A stretch of DNA of 11,343 nt from CAYUEQ01 sp964443805 (GCA_964443805.1 CAYUEQ010000031.1:1-11343), one strand, 5' to 3'; numbered from the stretch's first letter, positions 1 to 7,441 are shown. Notes: generated by a model not told the origin, from the letters alone. Program-made: numbers and translations.

Positions 1-107
1 ATTATAAACAAATTGTAAATGTTAATGGTTCAAATTAATTTTAACAGAGTTCTTCTTTTTTTATACCTTGCCCTAACATATTGTAGACTATCTTCCACCC
101 GAATAAA
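1..107. other. 5' intergenic stretch, no gene seen
   Basis: No open frame of useful length with a start and ribosome binding site is present on either strand. The + strand frames close within the first 40 bases, so any upstream gene ends outside or at the very edge. A T-run at about 55-62 may be the tail of an upstream terminator, but I found no convincing stem before it. The patch 66-101 is less AT-rich than its surroundings and is unexplained. Confidence 0.5.
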
Positions 108-136
108 TTTACATTTTTATTAAATACTGATATAAT
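108..136 (+). promoter_or_regulatory. sigma-A type promoter of the thioredoxin-like gene
   Basis: TTTACA (108-113) is followed by a 17-base spacer and a perfect TATAAT (131-136). The start codon lies 21 bases after the -10 box, with an AGGTGG ribosome binding site at 144-149, so the leader is very short. Confidence 0.75.
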
Positions 137-156
137 TTTTATTAGGTGGTTATAAA

Positions 157-654
157 ATGAAAACAAAAAAAGCAAATAATTCAGAAGAGATTAGTTCTTT
201 TATAAAAATTTTAGTTATTGTAGGTATATTTTTAATTATTGTTTACGGTTTAACAGTGTTATTAGTTTCTAATAAAGAAGAAGTTCCAAAAGATGACTTA
301 AATGATGAAAAAGTTGGAGAAACATTTGATTATGATCAAACTATAATTGGTTCTATGTTTGATTTAGATTATGATGATTATTATGTTATAATTTATAAAG
401 CTAGTGCGAGTAATGCATCTTTATTAAATGAGTTAGTAACAACATATCGTGATAAAGAAGATTCAAAAAAATTGTTTTACATTAATTTAGATGATGTATT
501 AAATAGTTCTTATTACAATAAAGATGAATCAAATAATAAACCTAAAAATGTTAGTGAAGTTCAAGTTGGAGATTATACATTGATAAGATTTAAAAATAAT
601 AAAGTAGTTGATTATCATGAAACGTTCCACGATATATATAGTAAGCTAAGTTAA
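157..654 (+). CDS. membrane-anchored thioredoxin-fold-like protein without cysteines
   Basis: This 165-residue protein has a single N-terminal membrane segment (about residues 16-38) after a short basic and polar start, so the acidic remainder probably faces outside. The soluble part resembles a thioredoxin fold by pattern. There is a hydrophobic strand (YYVIIYKA, 75-82), then ASASN where a CxxC active site would sit, a helix, a second strand ending in an acidic turn (FYINLDD), and a late strand pair TLIRFKNNKVV typical of thioredoxin beta4-beta5. The protein has no cysteine at all, and I see no cis-proline before the TLIRF strand, so thiol redox chemistry is excluded. If the fold is right, a binding or structural role is likely. 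The start is fixed by AGGTGG at 144-149. It appears to be transcribed alone. The fold assignment is inference by eye; the function is unknown. Confidence 0.6.
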   Translation: MKTKKANNSEEISSFIKILVIVGIFLIIVYGLTVLLVSNKEEVPKDDLNDEKVGETFDYDQTIIGSMFDLDYDDYYVIIYKASASNASLLNELVTTYRDKEDSKKLFYINLDDVLNSSYYNKDESNNKPKNVSEVQVGDYTLIRFKNNKVVDYHETFHDIYSKLS

Positions 655-671
655 TATAAGAAAAATATAGT

Positions 672-700
672 AAAATATTCGTTTTGAATATTTTTTATTT
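672..700 (+). terminator. intrinsic terminator after the thioredoxin-like gene
   Basis: A 9-bp A/T-rich stem (672-680 with 686-694) with loop GTTTT is followed by a T-rich tail TTATTT. It has only one G-C pair, so it is weak, but it lies 17 bases after the stop codon. Confidence 0.55.
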
Positions 701-727
701 GTAAAACTTATTCAAATCAATTATACT
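699..727 (+). promoter_or_regulatory. promoter of the Alg14/Alg13/PFOR operon
   Basis: TTGTAA (699-704), a 17-base spacer and TATACT (722-727) lie just before the AGAGAGG ribosome binding site (734-740) of the first gene. The -35 box overlaps the tail of the preceding terminator. Confidence 0.6.
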
Positions 728-745
728 TATGCTAGAGAGGATAAT

Positions 746-1222
746 ATGAGAAAAAAGAGAGTAATGTTTATAGCATCAACAGGGGGACATTTAAATGAAA
801 TGTTATGTTTAAAACCGATGTTTGAAGATTATAATTATTCATTAATTACAGAGAAAACAAAATCGACTACAAGTTTAAAGGACGAGTATAAAAGCCGTCT
901 TGGTTATTTGATATATGGGACAAAAGACCATATGTTATCCTATCCATTTAAATTATTAATTAATTGTTTTATTAGTTTGTTTTATTTTATTAAGTATCGA
1001 CCTAAATATATTGTAACAACGGGAACACATACAGCAGGACCGATGTGTTGCATTGGAAAAATATTTGGCTCTAAAATTATTTTTATCGAGTCATTTGCAA
1101 ATATTTCAACTAAAACAATTACTGGTAAAATAATATATAAATTTGCTGATCTTTTTATAGTTCAGTGGAAAAGTATGCTAAAGTTATATCCTAAAGCTAA
1201 GTTTGGTGGGTGGATATATTAA
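746..1222 (+). CDS. Alg14-like glycosyltransferase subunit (PssD/EpsE/CpsF type)
   Basis: This 158-residue protein is the membrane-recruiting half of a split GT-B glycosyltransferase, equivalent to the N-terminal half of MurG-like enzymes. Visible hallmarks are the N-terminal strand followed by STGGHLNEM (11-19), a hydrophobic membrane-associating segment (about 68-82, followed by KYRP), and VTTGTHTAGP (90-99) followed by strand KIIFIES. Its length matches bacterial homologues such as pneumococcal Cps14F. In known pairs this subunit anchors the catalytic partner at the inner membrane face and contributes to the acceptor site. The start is supported by AGAGAGG five bases upstream. It overlaps the next gene by one base (TAATG), so the two are probably translationally coupled and form the complex. 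The sugar and acceptor cannot be told from sequence. No flanking polysaccharide cluster is seen here. Confidence 0.88.
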   Translation: MRKKRVMFIASTGGHLNEMLCLKPMFEDYNYSLITEKTKSTTSLKDEYKSRLGYLIYGTKDHMLSYPFKLLINCFISLFYFIKYRPKYIVTTGTHTAGPMCCIGKIFGSKIIFIESFANISTKTITGKIIYKFADLFIVQWKSMLKLYPKAKFGGWIY

Positions 1223-1701
1223 TGATATTTGTAACATTAGGAACTCAAGATAAGAGTTTTGAGAGATTATTGAAAGCTATTGAAAAACAAATAAAGGAAG
1301 GGAATATAAAACAAGAGGTAATAGTTCAAGCAGGACATACTAAATATGTTTCTAAATTTATGAAAATATTTGATTATGTTAGTATGGAAGACTTTACAGA
1401 TTATATTAGTAAATGTGATATTTTAATTACTCATGGCGGTGTAGGTTCGATAGTTGATGGATTAAAGAATAATAAGAAGATTATTGCTGCACCAAGATTA
1501 GAAAAATATAAAGAACATACTAATGATCATCAATTACAGATTGTAAATGAGTTTGAAGAAAATGGAAATATTTTGGCATTATATAATTTTGATGAATTAG
1601 ATAATTTATTAAAAAAAATAAAAACATTTAAACCAAAAAGCTACAAAAGTAACACTAATAATATGATAGATATGATAAGTGAGTATATAGAAAATAATTG
1701 A
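1222..1701 (+). CDS. Alg13-like glycosyltransferase catalytic subunit (PssE/EpsF/CpsG type)
   Basis: This 159-residue protein corresponds to the C-terminal nucleotide-sugar-binding half of GT28/MurG-type glycosyltransferases. It opens with MIFVTLGTQ, the usual start of this family. It carries THGGVGSIVDGL (T70-H71-G72-G73), then the KKIIAAPR strand and the EHTNDHQLQI segment that normally contacts the UDP-sugar. I chose ATG 1222 rather than the GTG at 1210: it gives the family-typical N-terminus, overlaps the Alg14-like stop by one base, and has a GGTGGGTGG purine-rich site (1205-1213) ahead of it. Together with its neighbour it should form a two-subunit UDP-sugar transferase at the membrane, by analogy with Cps14F/Cps14G or eukaryotic Alg13/Alg14. 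The substrate is unknown. Its TGA stop (1699-1701) lies 14 bases before the PFOR start, and the PFOR ribosome binding site follows directly. Confidence 0.88.
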   Translation: MIFVTLGTQDKSFERLLKAIEKQIKEGNIKQEVIVQAGHTKYVSKFMKIFDYVSMEDFTDYISKCDILITHGGVGSIVDGLKNNKKIIAAPRLEKYKEHTNDHQLQIVNEFEENGNILALYNFDELDNLLKKIKTFKPKSYKSNTNNMIDMISEYIENN

Positions 1702-1715
1702 AAGAGGGAAAACAA

Positions 1716-4700
1716 ATGTATAGAATTGTAGATGCTAATATAATTACATCAGAAATGAGCTACCTTTTTAGTGAGATATGTGCGATTTATCCTATAACTC
1801 CATCTTCTAACATGGCATCTAATATAGATAGTATGGCAAGTAAAAACATTAAAAATATTTTTAATGTGCCAGTGAAAGTAATTGAAATGCAAAGTGAAGC
1901 AGGAGCTGCAGGAGCGATGCATGGTGCTTTAATAACTGGATCTTTAGCAACTACATACACAGCTAGTCAAGGGCTTTTATTAATGTTGCCTAATATGTAT
2001 AAAATGGCAGGGGAAATGTTGCCAGGAGTTATCCATGTTGCAGCTAGAAGTTTGTCTACTCATGCTTTATCTATATTTGGTGATCATCAAGATGTTTATG
2101 CAACAAGAGCTACTGGGTTTTGTATTTTGGCATCGTCTAATGTTGAAGATGCTAGAGCTATGGCTTTAGTTGCACATTTATCAACGATTAAAGCAAGTTT
2201 ACCGTTCTTACATTTTTTTGATGGATTTAGAACAAGTCATGAAGTTAATACGATTGAAGATTTTAACATAGAGCATATAAAAAGTTTTATTAAAAGAACA
2301 ATTGATTATCATTCTTTAAATAAATTTAGAAGTCGAGCTTTAAATGTTGGTAATAAAGTTCAAAAAGGACTTGCTCAAAATGAAGATGTTTATTTTCAAA
2401 TGACTGAAGCTAGAAATGATGCGTATAATCAAGCTATTGATATCGTAACTGATTATATGAAAAAAGTAGGAGACTTAGTTGGTATTAAATATAAACCTTT
2501 TAATTATTATGGTCATAAAAATGCAACTAATATTATCGTTGCAATGGGTAGTGTGTGTGATACAGTTAAGTTAGTAATAGATGATTTAAACGAGTATGGT
2601 GAAAAATTAGGATTAATTGAAGTTCATTTATATCGTCCGTTTAGTATCGAACATTTAATTAAAGAAATACCTAGCACAGTAGTAAATATAGCAGTCTTAG
2701 ATAGAACTAAAGAGGCAGGATCTTATGGTGAGCCTTTATACTTAGATGTTCTTAATGCATTAAAAAACAGTAAGATTAATGTTGTAGGAGGAAGATACGG
2801 TTTATCTAGTAAGAATGTATCACCCTCTGATATCAAATCAGTCTTTACAATGTTAAAAACAAGACTAAAAGATAATTTTACTATTGGTATTAAAGATGAT
2901 ATTACAAACTTAAGTCTAAAAGCAGAAAAGTATTCTATTGAAACTCCAGCATTAGAAATATTAATCTATGGTTTAGGTGGAGATGGTATGGTAAGTACTA
3001 GTAAAAATATTATTTCTACTATAAATGAAAAACAAAAAAAATATGTTCAAGGTTATTTCCAATATGATTCTAAGAAAAGTAATGGGGTAACGATTAGTAA
3101 TTTAAGAATTAATAATAATAAAATAAATATGCCTTATTTTATTGATAAAGCAGATTTGATTGTTGTTTCAGAAGATGAATATATAAATAAATTTAATATT
3201 GTAAATAAACTAGAAGAAAATGGTGTACTAATATTAAACACTTCTAAAACTTTTGAAGAATTAAATGAATTTTTATTAGATAGAAATAAAGAATTAATTA
3301 ATAAAAAAAATGTTAAAATATTAACTATTGATGCAACAAAAATAGCAGATGATAATAAAATAACAGGAAAAATAAATAAAATAATGGAAGTAATAATTTT
3401 AAAAGAATTAAATGTTGAAGATTATGAAGATAGAGTTAGAGAATCAATAAGAACTATTTTTAAAACAAAGGGTCAAGATATAATCGATAATAACATTAAT
3501 GCTTTAAAAGAAGCGGTTGGTAATTTAAAAGAAATAAAAGGAAAGTTTACTTTAACTGATAATCTTAATAATAGTAAATCTAATATATTTACTATTATAG
3601 AAAATAGAAATGGTGATAAATTAAAAGTATCTGATGTATATGATTATCGTGATGGTACATTTATAGGAGGTACAAGTAAATATATAAAGCCTAAGATGAA
3701 TAAAAAAGTATCTAAATGGATAAAAGAAAAATGTATTGAATGTATGCAATGTTCGTTTGTATGTCCTCATGCAGCAATAAGACCATTTATTCTTGATGAA
3801 AAAAGTGAATATATTCCACTTTCAAAACCAATGATGGGTCAAGATAATAAATATTTTATGATTTGTGTTAGTGAAGCAGATTGTACAGGTTGTGGACATT
3901 GTATAACCACTTGCCCTACTAATGCTTTAGAATTTGGTGAGTACAACAGTGATAATCAAGAAATATCAGATAATTTATTTAATAATCATAAAAATCCTTT
4001 AATTTTTGATAAATATACTATTAAAGGAAGCCAATTAAGAAAACCGAAGTTTGAATTTGCACCTGCTTGTGCAGGATGTGGTGAAACACCGTATTTAAGA
4101 TTACTGACTCAATTATTTGGGAATCGTTTAGTTATTGCAAATGCTACTGGATGTTCAAGTATTTATGGCGGAACTTTACCAAATACTCCATATTCAGTTC
4201 CATGGGCTAGTTCCTTATTTGAAGATAATGCTGAGTTTGGATATGGGATGTATGTAAGTTATCAAAACATGAAAGAAAGAATTAAACAGATAATTAAAAG
4301 TACTAGTAGTGCTGTAGATACAGAAGTAAACGATTTATATAACAAGTACTTAGAAAATGAAAATGACTTAGGTATAACATATAAAATAAAAGAAGAATTA
4401 AAAACTAAAGATATCCCAAGAGAATTAAGAGAAATAATAGATTACATTCCTCATCGCTCGGTTTGGATGATTGGCGGAGATGGTTGGGCATATGATATAG
4501 GATTTAGTGGTATTGATCATGTATTGCATAGTGGGTCTAATGTTAATATATTAGTGCTAGATACTGAAGTTTACTCTAATACAGGTGGACAGTTAAGTAA
4601 ATCATCTCGTCCAGGACAAATAGCAGAGTTTGCTGATTTAGGTAAGAAAAACAATAAAAAAGATTTATTTAAATATGCAATGAATATTAAAGACGTTTAT

Positions 4701-5093
4701 GTTGCAAGTGTTTGTTTAGGAGCTAATCCATTAAGTACTATAAGAGCATTTAAAGAAGCAGAAGAACATAATGGACCATCGATAATTATTGCCTATAGTC
4801 CATGTGTTGAACATGGAATAAAAGGATCATTAAAGAATTCTTTACCACACCAAAAATTAGCAGTAGATGCAGGATATCTTCTACTAATGAGATACAATGG
4901 TAAAAAATTAATTATTGATTCTAAAGAACCTGACTTTGAAAAATATTATGATTATTTAAATAATGAAGTTAGATATAGTGCCTTAAATATTAAAGATGAA
5001 AAGCTTGCGAAAGAACTTTTAGAAAAAAATAAGCAAGAATCTATAGATAGGTTTAATTATTATAATAATTTAACTAAAAAAGAACTAGAATAA
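1716..5093 (+). CDS. nifJ: pyruvate:ferredoxin (flavodoxin) oxidoreductase, single-chain
   Basis: The enzyme oxidatively decarboxylates pyruvate with CoA to acetyl-CoA and CO2, reducing ferredoxin or flavodoxin. It is 1125 residues, slightly under the usual 1170-1200, with all domains in order. The pyruvate/TPP domain has YPITPSS (25-31), MQSEAGAAG with E61, and AAR with R111, equivalent to the TPP-activating Glu and substrate Arg of the Desulfovibrio africanus enzyme. A transketolase C-like domain and a CoA-binding gamma-like domain (about 410-590) follow. Two 4Fe-4S ferredoxin motifs come next: C673-C676-C679-C683 and C723-C726-C729-C733. The TPP domain carries GGDGW (920-924) and DTEVYSNTGGQ. 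The proximal cluster cysteines C785, C788, C813 and C1030 are all present, so it should be active. The start is ATG 1716, with GAGGG at 1704-1708; a TTG at 1698 lacks a site. It is the last gene of the operon with the Alg13/14 pair, and a strong terminator overlaps its stop. Confidence 0.96.
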   Translation: MYRIVDANIITSEMSYLFSEICAIYPITPSSNMASNIDSMASKNIKNIFNVPVKVIEMQSEAGAAGAMHGALITGSLATTYTASQGLLLMLPNMYKMAGEMLPGVIHVAARSLSTHALSIFGDHQDVYATRATGFCILASSNVEDARAMALVAHLSTIKASLPFLHFFDGFRTSHEVNTIEDFNIEHIKSFIKRTIDYHSLNKFRSRALNVGNKVQKGLAQNEDVYFQMTEARNDAYNQAIDIVTDYMKKVGDLVGIKYKPFNYYGHKNATNIIVAMGSVCDTVKLVIDDLNEYGEKLGLIEVHLYRPFSIEHLIKEIPSTVVNIAVLDRTKEAGSYGEPLYLDVLNALKNSKINVVGGRYGLSSKNVSPSDIKSVFTMLKTRLKDNFTIGIKDDITNLSLKAEKYSIETPALEILIYGLGGDGMVSTSKNIISTINEKQKKYVQGYFQYDSKKSNGVTISNLRINNNKINMPYFIDKADLIVVSEDEYINKFNIVNKLEENGVLILNTSKTFEELNEFLLDRNKELINKKNVKILTIDATKIADDNKITGKINKIMEVIILKELNVEDYEDRVRESIRTIFKTKGQDIIDNNINALKEAVGNLKEIKGKFTLTDNLNNSKSNIFTIIENRNGDKLKVSDVYDYRDGTFIGGTSKYIKPKMNKKVSKWIKEKCIECMQCSFVCPHAAIRPFILDEKSEYIPLSKPMMGQDNKYFMICVSEADCTGCGHCITTCPTNALEFGEYNSDNQEISDNLFNNHKNPLIFDKYTIKGSQLRKPKFEFAPACAGCGETPYLRLLTQLFGNRLVIANATGCSSIYGGTLPNTPYSVPWASSLFEDNAEFGYGMYVSYQNMKERIKQIIKSTSSAVDTEVNDLYNKYLENENDLGITYKIKEELKTKDIPRELREIIDYIPHRSVWMIGGDGWAYDIGFSGIDHVLHSGSNVNILVLDTEVYSNTGGQLSKSSRPGQIAEFADLGKKNNKKDLFKYAMNIKDVYVASVCLGANPLSTIRAFKEAEEHNGPSIIIAYSPCVEHGIKGSLKNSLPHQKLAVDAGYLLLMRYNGKKLIIDSKEPDFEKYYDYLNNEVRYSALNIKDEKLAKELLEKNKQESIDRFNYYNNLTKKELE

Positions 5094-5210
5094 ATCCTAG
5101 TTCTTTTAATTTACACTCGAGGCCGCCCCCTGGGTCGACCTCTAAAGAATAAAAAGGGGTTGGCTAGTGTGATACTAGCACCAATTCGCCTCATAAAGTG
5201 AATTGGTGAT
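5075..5210 (-). ncRNA. candidate structured small RNA, family not recognised
   Basis: A GC-rich island in very AT-rich surroundings has all the parts of a small RNA gene on the - strand, about 135 nt long. A TTGACA promoter lies at 5243-5215. A perfect 9-bp hairpin (5200-5208 with 5179-5187, 12-base loop) sits right at the predicted 5' end. A second hairpin (5174-5178 with 5164-5168, loop AUCAC) follows and could stack on it. Then comes a GC-rich domain whose 7-bp stem (5136-5142 with 5119-5125) pairs fully only on the - strand, and whose G-rich loop can pair with an upstream CCCC (5156-5159). The bidirectional terminator at 5107-5078 closes it. No coding frame is evident. It lacks the GGAA-type tip of SRP RNA and the features of tRNA, tmRNA or RNase P RNA that I can recognise. 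The ends are estimates. A + strand structured element cannot be fully excluded. Confidence 0.5.
5078..5112. terminator. bidirectional intrinsic terminator (PFOR / minus-strand RNA)
   Basis: An 11-bp stem AAAAGAACTAG (5078-5088) / CTAGTTCTTTT (5097-5107) encloses the PFOR stop codon in its 8-base loop. On the + strand it ends in a T-rich tail (TTTTAATTT). Read on the - strand the same stem ends in six T residues followed by AG, which is an even better terminator. This fits convergent transcription from the right. Confidence 0.8.
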
Positions 5211-5214
5211 GATT

Positions 5215-5243
5215 ATACTAAAGGATAAAGTTAGTTTTGTCAA
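5215..5243 (-). promoter_or_regulatory. minus-strand promoter of the candidate small RNA
   Basis: On the - strand a perfect TTGACA (5243-5238) is followed by a 17-base spacer and TAGTAT (5220-5215), which keeps the most conserved -10 positions. A perfect TATAAT lies at 5217-5212, but with a 20-base spacer. Using TAGTAT puts the transcript start near 5207-5210, just at the first hairpin. It diverges from the recG promoter about 40 bases away. Confidence 0.55.
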
Positions 5244-5280
5244 CATAAACTTTAAACAATTATTCTGTACTTAAAACTCA

Positions 5281-5289
5281 TGATATAAT
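5281..5289 (+). promoter_or_regulatory. extended -10 promoter of recG
   Basis: TGATATAAT (5281-5289) is a perfect extended -10 element (TGn then TATAAT), ending 21 bases before the recG ATG. No good -35 box lies at the expected distance (TATTCT at 5261-5266), as is common for extended -10 promoters. The ribosome binding site is GGTGATG (5299-5305). Confidence 0.6.
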
Positions 5290-5310
5290 TGTACTTGTGG
5301 TGATGTTTAA

Positions 5311-7290
5311 ATGGAGTTAAATAAAATACCAGGAATAGGACCTAAAACAGAAGAATTACTTAATAAATTAAATGTTTATAATATTAGTGATTTACATTCT
5401 TTTTATCCTTATAGATATAACTTTATAAAAATTAGTGATATTAATGAGGGTAAAAACGAAAATATAATTGTAGTTGGTCAAGTTCAATCAACACCAAGAG
5501 TTAATTTTGTAAGAAGAAATTTAAATATATTAACTTTTCAATGTTTAGTAAATAATATAATTGTTAAAGTAACTATTTACAACCGGATATTTTTAAAAAA
5601 TAATATCAAAATAGGGAAGTACGTTACTTTAATAGGTAAATACAATAAAAAAACAAATACATTTACAGCTAGTAATATTAAATTACATATAATAAAAAAT
5701 AATACAATAGAAAGTGTGTATCATTTAGTAAGTGGTTTAAAAGCTAACTCTTTAAAAAAGTTTATTAATTATGCACTTAAATATAATAGTACTGACTATA
5801 TACCACAATATTTAAACAAAGCATATAATTTTATTGATAAAGATGTTGCATTAAAAAACATCCATCAACCAACAGGCATTAAATTACTTAAACAAGCAAC
5901 ATTAAAACTTATATATGAAGAGTTATTTGTTTTTCTTTATAAAATAAATTTTTTAAAGCAAGAAAATAAAATCAATAAAAATGGTATAAGGAAAACTTTT
6001 GAACAAGATAAGGTTGAAAAATTCATCGCAAATCTTCCTTTTACTTTAACAACTGATCAATTAAATTCTATAAAAGATATCTTAATTGATTTAAATAGTA
6101 AATATGCTATGAATAGATTATTGTTAGGAGACGTTGGTAGTGGTAAAACTATTGTAGCTATAGTAGCTATGTATGCTAATTATTTAGCAGGGTATCAAAG
6201 TGCTATGATGGCTCCGACAGAGATATTAGCTACCCAACACTATAACAGTATAAAAGATACTTTTAAAAAAGATGATATAAAAATAGAATTACTAACAGGA
6301 AGTCTTAAAGATAAAGAAAAAAAAGAAATAGTAAAAAAACTTAAAAATAAGGAAATAGATTTAATAGTTGGTACTCATGCCTTAATAAGTGATTCAGTTG
6401 AATTTAATAACTTGGGTTTAGTTATTACTGATGAACAACATCGTTTTGGAGTTAGACAAAGAGAAAATTTACAAAATAAAGGAGAAAAAACTGATGTTTT
6501 ATATATGAGCGCTACACCAATACCTAGAACATATGCTTTAACTTTATATGGAGATATGGATTTATCATTATTAAAAGAAAAACCTAAAAATAGAATAGAT
6601 ATAAAAACATTTGTTAAAAAAGAATCAGAAATAAAAGATGTTTTAACAAATATTTATCAAGAAATAAAAAAAGGTTATCAAGTTTATGTTGTATCTCCAT
6701 TAATTAGGGAAAATGACAACGATGAGTTAAATGATGTAAATAGTTTGACAAAAAACTTTAAGTTGGCGTTTCCTAAAAAAGTAAACATAGGAACTCTTCA
6801 TGGGCAGTTAAAAAATGAGGAAAAAGAACAAATAATGAATGATTTTAAAAATGGTAAAATAGATTTACTTATATCAACTACCGTAATTGAAGTTGGAGTA
6901 GATGTAAAAAACGCTACTACAATGGTTATATTTAATGCAGAAAGATTTGGATTAGCTACTCTACATCAACTAAGAGGAAGAGTCGGACGTAATGATTTAC
7001 AGTCGCAGTGTTACTTAATATGTAATAAAGACATAGAAAGGCTTAGAGTGTTAGAATCAAGCAATGATGGATTTTATATTAGTGAAAAAGATTATGAACT
7101 CAGAGGAGAAGGTGATCTTTTTGGTACTAGACAAAGTGGTGATATGATTTTTAAAATCGCTCGCCTTCCGAGAGATATTAAGATACTGCTTCAAGTTGAA
7201 AAAGATGTTGATAAGTTTATTGAAGATAATATTGAAAATGATTTTAAAAACTATCCTGCTTTTAATTTAATAAACAAAACTTTACGCTAA
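5311..7290 (+). CDS. recG: ATP-dependent DNA helicase RecG
   Basis: RecG is a double-strand DNA translocase that remodels stalled replication forks and branched DNA, converting forks to Holliday junctions. The 659-residue protein begins with a helix-hairpin-helix-like segment (IPGIGPKTEELL, 6-17). An OB-fold wedge domain (about 50-135) follows, then two RecA-like motor domains. Motifs seen are Walker A GDVGSGKT (273-280), MAPTEILATQH (motif Ia), DEQH (374-377), SATPIPR (400-406), the motif V/VI segment TTVIEVGVDV with QLRGRVGR, and the C-terminal ELRGEGDLFGTRQSG, which is characteristic of RecG. It is slightly shorter than the 680-690 residues of B. subtilis and E. coli RecG but has no missing block that I can see. 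The start is supported by GGTGATG at 5299-5305 and an extended -10 promoter. It appears to be transcribed alone. No strong terminator follows. Confidence 0.97.
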   Translation: MELNKIPGIGPKTEELLNKLNVYNISDLHSFYPYRYNFIKISDINEGKNENIIVVGQVQSTPRVNFVRRNLNILTFQCLVNNIIVKVTIYNRIFLKNNIKIGKYVTLIGKYNKKTNTFTASNIKLHIIKNNTIESVYHLVSGLKANSLKKFINYALKYNSTDYIPQYLNKAYNFIDKDVALKNIHQPTGIKLLKQATLKLIYEELFVFLYKINFLKQENKINKNGIRKTFEQDKVEKFIANLPFTLTTDQLNSIKDILIDLNSKYAMNRLLLGDVGSGKTIVAIVAMYANYLAGYQSAMMAPTEILATQHYNSIKDTFKKDDIKIELLTGSLKDKEKKEIVKKLKNKEIDLIVGTHALISDSVEFNNLGLVITDEQHRFGVRQRENLQNKGEKTDVLYMSATPIPRTYALTLYGDMDLSLLKEKPKNRIDIKTFVKKESEIKDVLTNIYQEIKKGYQVYVVSPLIRENDNDELNDVNSLTKNFKLAFPKKVNIGTLHGQLKNEEKEQIMNDFKNGKIDLLISTTVIEVGVDVKNATTMVIFNAERFGLATLHQLRGRVGRNDLQSQCYLICNKDIERLRVLESSNDGFYISEKDYELRGEGDLFGTRQSGDMIFKIARLPRDIKILLQVEKDVDKFIEDNIENDFKNYPAFNLINKTLR

Positions 7291-7382
7291 CTATTAAAAG
7301 TTCTGTGAAATGAATGTATAGTTTTTACGGATGAAGTTTACTCTAAACAAGCTTAAGAAAAAAAATATATGTTTAATAATAT

Positions 7383-7433
7383 ATGAAATCGAACAATTAA
7401 AAGAAAAAAACATTGACATTTACCCGATTTCAT
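7383..7433. repeat. 9-bp inverted repeat flanking the -35 box
   Basis: ATGAAATCG (7383-7391) and its exact reverse complement CGATTTCAT (7425-7433) are separated by 33 bases. The right arm lies between the -35 and -10 boxes of the next gene's promoter, and the left arm lies just upstream of the -35. The arm centres are 42 bases apart, close to four helical turns, which suits a dimeric or looping regulator. That it is an operator is inference. Confidence 0.45.
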
Positions 7434-7441
7434 GATAATGT
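7413..7441 (+). promoter_or_regulatory. promoter of the membrane-anchored unknown gene
   Basis: A perfect TTGACA (7413-7418) is followed by 17 bases and TAATGT (7436-7441), a poor -10 hexamer helped by a TGa extension (7433-7435). The mix of perfect -35 and weak -10, with inverted repeat arms around it, suggests regulation. Confidence 0.5.

Noticed and set aside
1210..1221. Upstream GTG start for the Alg13-like gene
   Set aside because: ATG 1222 gives the family-typical MIFVTLGT start, overlaps the previous stop in TAATG form and has a purine-rich site in front.
1698..1715. Upstream TTG start for PFOR
   Set aside because: The GAGGG ribosome binding site lies after it (1704-1708) and serves ATG 1716.
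5117..5138. Cloning-vector remnant, because XhoI-like CTCGAG and SalI-like GTCGAC sites occur close together in a GC-rich stretch
   Set aside because: The bases pair with each other and with nearby flanking sequence in a consistent RNA fold, and the rest of the island is not vector-like. Raw read support across this region would settle it.
5113..5210. SRP RNA, 6S RNA, tRNA or tmRNA identity for the GC-rich island
   Set aside because: No GGAA-type SRP tip, no long bubble-containing 6S rod, no T-loop or CCA acceptor arrangement and no tmRNA tag frame could be found.
5113..5243. Cis-regulatory leader of recG on the + strand
   Set aside because: The recG -10 element lies downstream of the island (5281-5289), so the island would not be in the recG transcript from that promoter. 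The 5119-5142 stem also pairs better on the - strand.
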